NCBI RefSeq assembly: GCF_022138605.1
Contig: NZ_JACBFS010000005.1
Coordinates: 186,001-250,000, forward strand
DNA: 64,000 nucleotides
Direction: 5' to 3'
DNA from: Xanthobacter sp. NM-25
Lineage (GTDB): Bacteria > Pseudomonadota > Alphaproteobacteria > Rhizobiales > Xanthobacteraceae
Positions 61,276 to 64,000 of this stretch are shown in pieces (the stretch's first letter is position 1; every line of letters starts with the position of its first letter). Under the pieces are notes generated by a model that saw only the letters and a list, made by a program, of their open reading frames with translations, did no database searches and was not told the DNA's origin. The position numbers were made by a program, and so were the translations under genes.

Positions 61276-62035
61276 GGCTCTGCCACCCGGTGACGTGCAC
61301 CTGCATCTGGTGGACGACACCGCCATTGTCGCGCCGGAGCTTCTGGCGCGCTATGCGGCCTGGCTGAACCCCGAGGAGGCGGCCCGTCACCAGCAGTTTC
61401 GCTTCGCCCGGCATCGCCACCAGTTCCTAGTGGCCCGCGCCCTCGTGCGGGAGACCCTCTCGCTCTATTGCCCCTGGATCGCTCCGGCCGAGTGGTGCTT
61501 CGCCTTTAACGCCTATGGTCGCCCGGGGCTTCGCGCCTCGCTCGCCTGCGACATGGATTTCAATCTCTCGCACACGGACGGCCGCATGGTGCTGGCCATC
61601 TGTCGGGCGCCGTCGCCGGGTGTCGACATCGAAAGGCTCGATCGGCCGGAGATCGCTCCGGACGATATCACGCCGTTCTTTTCCGCCGGAGAGGAAGCGA
61701 GCCTGCGCGGTCTAGCGGAGCCGCTGCGCCGCCGGCGCTTCTACGAGCTTTGGACCCTGAAGGAAGCCTATCTCAAGGCCTGTGGGCGGGGATTGTCGAT
61801 TCCGCTGCGCGATTTCACCATCGGCTTCACCGCACCGGGCGCGCTCTCCATCACCTTTGCGGACGGCGTCGACGACAGGGCGGGGCGCTGGCGCCTGTGG
61901 TCGGTGTGGGCCGGCGCCGGCTATGCCCTGTCCCTTGCCCTTGCCGACGCGCCTGCGCAGCGCCTGCGCTTGTTTCAGCGCGTGCCCCTTGCCGGGGGGC
62001 GGGAACTGGCATGCCGGATCCTCGGCCAAACGTGA
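61262..62035 (+). CDS. Sfp-type 4'-phosphopantetheinyl transferase
   Basis: A 257-aa enzyme that attaches phosphopantetheine from CoA to carrier-domain serines. Sfp-type motifs are complete: FNLSHTDG, PGVDIE (Mg-binding D122/E124) and FYELWTLKEAYLKACGRG (E162, W164, K167). It should prime all the carrier domains in this cluster. Its start lies inside the MATE gene, so the two are coupled. Confidence 0.95.
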   Translation: MAWCEALPPGDVHLHLVDDTAIVAPELLARYAAWLNPEEAARHQQFRFARHRHQFLVARALVRETLSLYCPWIAPAEWCFAFNAYGRPGLRASLACDMDFNLSHTDGRMVLAICRAPSPGVDIERLDRPEIAPDDITPFFSAGEEASLRGLAEPLRRRRFYELWTLKEAYLKACGRGLSIPLRDFTIGFTAPGALSITFADGVDDRAGRWRLWSVWAGAGYALSLALADAPAQRLRLFQRVPLAGGRELACRILGQT

Positions 62036-62170
62036 CCGGCGCGCGGATTTTTCCTGCCCGCGAGTCCTAAAGCCCGAACCTCAACCGTCACCAAAGTACC
62101 GGACGCCTGGCCGCCATGTAATGACAACTGGCGAGAGCGCTCCGGCTTCGTGGCGGATGGGGCGGTGACG
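62036..62170 (+). other. Short intergenic region before the TonB receptor
   Basis: 135 bp without a clear promoter or operator. Read-through from the biosynthetic operon is possible. Confidence 0.4.
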
Positions 62171-64000
62171 ATGAGCGACGTACGTGAGAGACGCAGGCCT
62201 GGACGCGCCGGGGCTCGGCTGAGGTTTTCCCTCCTTGCCACGACGATGCTCGCTCTGGGCTCCGCCCTGCCCGCCGATGCCCAGACTCCGGCGCCCGCCA
62301 GCTCTGTCCAGCTCGCCATCTCCATCGGCCCAGGTACTTTGACCGCGGCGCTGAACCAGCTCGCCGCGCAGGCGGGGCTGGAGATTCTCTTCGATGCGGA
62401 ACTGACCAGCGGCCGGCTGACGAACGGCGTGCGTGGCACCATGACGCCGAACCAGGCGCTGGACACGTTGCTGGCGGGAACGGGCATTCGGGCGCGCTTT
62501 GCCGGCCGGAACCAGGTTGTTCTCAGCGGCAGCAATGTCTCGCCTTCGGATGACGTGGTCTATGGCGACACGATCGCGCTCGATGCCATCACCGTCTTCG
62601 GCGCCCGCAACGCCACCATCCTGCAGGACGTGAGCTCGAGCGTCGGCATCGTTCGGGCTGAGGAGATCGAGGACGGCGAGATCACCTATCTGCAGGATAC
62701 GTTCCGCCTGCTCGGCAACGTGATGGACAGCGCAACCTTGAACTCGGGGTTCGTCATCCGTGGCATGAGCTCCGAGGGGTTCGTCCCCGCCGGCGCGCCT
62801 GCCGGTTCGCTCTATGTGGATGGCGTGCTGCAGACCCGCTACAATGCCCGTTTCGGGGCTCGCAGCACCTGGGATGTGGAGCAGGTGGAGGTCTATCGCG
62901 GGCCGCAATCCACCCTCAGTGGCCGCGCTGCCCTGGTGGGTGCGATCTATGTCAAGTCGAAGGATCCGACCTTCGACAAAGAGCTTTTGGTCTCCGGGAC
63001 GCTCGGAAATTACGAGCTGATGGGTACCTCTTTTGTCGTGAATACACCGCTTGTGGCAAACCAGGTTGCCCTTCGTGTGTCCGGCACCTTCGAGCAGTCC
63101 AAGACCTCGGTTTCGTATCCGACCTTCGTGAATTATGCGGGCTATGGCGACCTGACCACGGAGATCGGCGGGAGCATCCGTGCCAAGCTGCTGCTCACGC
63201 CCGATGCGCTGCCGGACACGCGGGCGCTGCTCACCTATTCGTTCTCCAACGATCGTCCAAACGAGCGCCTGATCGGGATCGGGCCGGGCTTCGATCTGGA
63301 CGACGAGCGAGGCGATTTCTACGATCCCATCACCTATGCGGAATACCGGGCGATCAAGGCGCATAACCTGGGCCTGGAAATCACACACGATTTCTCGGAT
63401 GCGCTGCGGCTCACCTCGCAGACCGGCTTCCAATATGGCGAAACCACCCGTCGCTCCGTCGACGCGGACACTCCCGGTACGCCGAACGGCATCTGGGGCA
63501 CGGTGGATGACACGCTCATCACGCAGGAGCTTCGCCTGAACTATCAGAAGGACCGCTGGAGATGGGTGGCGGGCCTGTTCGGGAGCTATCAGAATTTCGA
63601 CAGCGAATTCGATGCCGTCGCGTATTCCTACTATCAGTGGGATCAATACCAGAGCCGGAAGACCACCAACCTCGCGGCTTTTGGTGAAGTGACCTATGAA
63701 TTCGTGCCCAGTTGGTTTGTCACGGTTGGTGGCCGTGTCGACTACCTGCGCGAGAAGATCGTGGAGGACAATGCCGAAGGCCTCTACGGGACGAGCCTGC
63801 CCGTGGTCCGCAACAATGCCGACTTCAACGAGACGAACTTTGTGCCAAAGCTCGGCATTTCAAAGAAATTCGGTGAAATGCACACGGCCGGATTCACCTT
63901 TTCACAGGGCTTCCGCACCGGTGGCTTCTATGTGAATTACGAAACGTTCGAGCCGGAATATTACGATCCGGAAACGGCGAATAACTACGAGCTTTTCTAT
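62171..64000 (+). CDS. TonB-dependent outer-membrane receptor with STN domain (partial, 3' end missing)
   Basis: The first 610 residues of a receptor that runs past the window edge. A signal peptide (RFSLLATTMLALGSALPADAQ) is followed by an STN signalling domain (AISIGPGTLTAALNQLAAQA through LLAGTG, about residues 50-120). A TonB-box-like IALDAITVFG, a plug domain (VIRGMSSEGFV, LYVDGVLQT, EQVEVYRGPQSTLSGR) and beta-barrel strands come next. STN domains let receptors signal through a FecR/FecI-type pair; none is visible here, but may lie beyond the edge. The substrate is likely the metal-loaded product of this cluster. The ATG at 62171 is used; a GTG at 62165 is possible. Confidence 0.92.
   Translation, partial: MSDVRERRRPGRAGARLRFSLLATTMLALGSALPADAQTPAPASSVQLAISIGPGTLTAALNQLAAQAGLEILFDAELTSGRLTNGVRGTMTPNQALDTLLAGTGIRARFAGRNQVVLSGSNVSPSDDVVYGDTIALDAITVFGARNATILQDVSSSVGIVRAEEIEDGEITYLQDTFRLLGNVMDSATLNSGFVIRGMSSEGFVPAGAPAGSLYVDGVLQTRYNARFGARSTWDVEQVEVYRGPQSTLSGRAALVGAIYVKSKDPTFDKELLVSGTLGNYELMGTSFVVNTPLVANQVALRVSGTFEQSKTSVSYPTFVNYAGYGDLTTEIGGSIRAKLLLTPDALPDTRALLTYSFSNDRPNERLIGIGPGFDLDDERGDFYDPITYAEYRAIKAHNLGLEITHDFSDALRLTSQTGFQYGETTRRSVDADTPGTPNGIWGTVDDTLITQELRLNYQKDRWRWVAGLFGSYQNFDSEFDAVAYSYYQWDQYQSRKTTNLAAFGEVTYEFVPSWFVTVGGRVDYLREKIVEDNAEGLYGTSLPVVRNNADFNETNFVPKLGISKKFGEMHTAGFTFSQGFRTGGFYVNYETFEPEYYDPETANNYELFY

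Noticed and set aside
62081..63646. 521-aa minus-strand frame at the right end
   Set aside because: It lies opposite the TonB receptor, whose signal peptide, STN and plug motifs are clear on the plus strand.

Overview
The window reads as a GC-rich proteobacterial chromosome segment, probably an alphaproteobacterium. The grounds are high G/C at third codon positions, Cbt-type cobalt transport genes, an AmiC/AmiR-controlled aliphatic amidase and a TonB-dependent receptor with a signalling (STN) domain. No rRNA, tRNA, CRISPR array or intact insertion sequence was seen. Gene density is high, and most neighbouring genes overlap by ATGA or are separated by a few bases.

Region 1 (1-3.44 kb, minus strand) is a small metal-homeostasis block. 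It holds a CobW/G3E GTPase, an unrecognised 333-aa protein, an exported membrane-anchored protein, a truncated cbtA and a complete cbtB. The cbtB, its leader and its promoter are a near-identical second copy of those at 19.68-20.14 kb, so two direct repeats about 16.7 kb apart bracket region 2.

Region 2 (3.5-20.1 kb) holds two convergent operons. The plus-strand operon is amiC, amiR, a 560-nt leader with a terminator and ANTAR-type hairpins, amiE (aliphatic amidase with its E59/K134/C166 triad), a MoxR/CbbQ-type AAA+ ATPase and a NorD/CbbO-type VWA protein. The minus-strand group runs cbtB, cbtA, tubulin-like protein 3, a 108-aa protein, tubulin-like protein 2, a second AAA+ ATPase, a second VWA protein, and tubulin-like protein 1. 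Two of the tubulin-like proteins keep the GTP-binding loop GGTGSG; the third has lost it. The combination of three divergent tubulin-like paralogues, an AAA+/VWA remodelling pair and cobalt transport is the best candidate here for an undescribed system.

Region 3 (20.6-64 kb) is a hybrid NRPS-PKS cluster of two divergent operons reading outward from a 366-bp intergenic region that contains a perfect 19-bp palindrome. Leftward are an NRPS with an N-terminal TubC-type docking domain and a terminal reductase, a methyltransferase, a class III aminotransferase, MbtH, two small unknown proteins, a PKS with a decayed ketoreductase, a two-module NRPS ending in an epimerase, a stand-alone C-T protein and a type II thioesterase. 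Rightward are a fatty acyl-AMP ligase-ACP, a PKS, a luciferase-like monooxygenase, two glycine-type NRPS modules (the first with a decayed epimerase-like tail), a MATE exporter, a phosphopantetheinyl transferase and a TonB-dependent receptor cut by the window end.

Together these genes point to a lipid-capped, Gly/Ala-containing lipopeptide released reductively as an aldehyde or alcohol and exported by the MATE protein. The outer-membrane receptor suggests a metallophore, but no standard siderophore chelating group is encoded in view. Product predictions are inference from domain order and from specificity codes read by eye.
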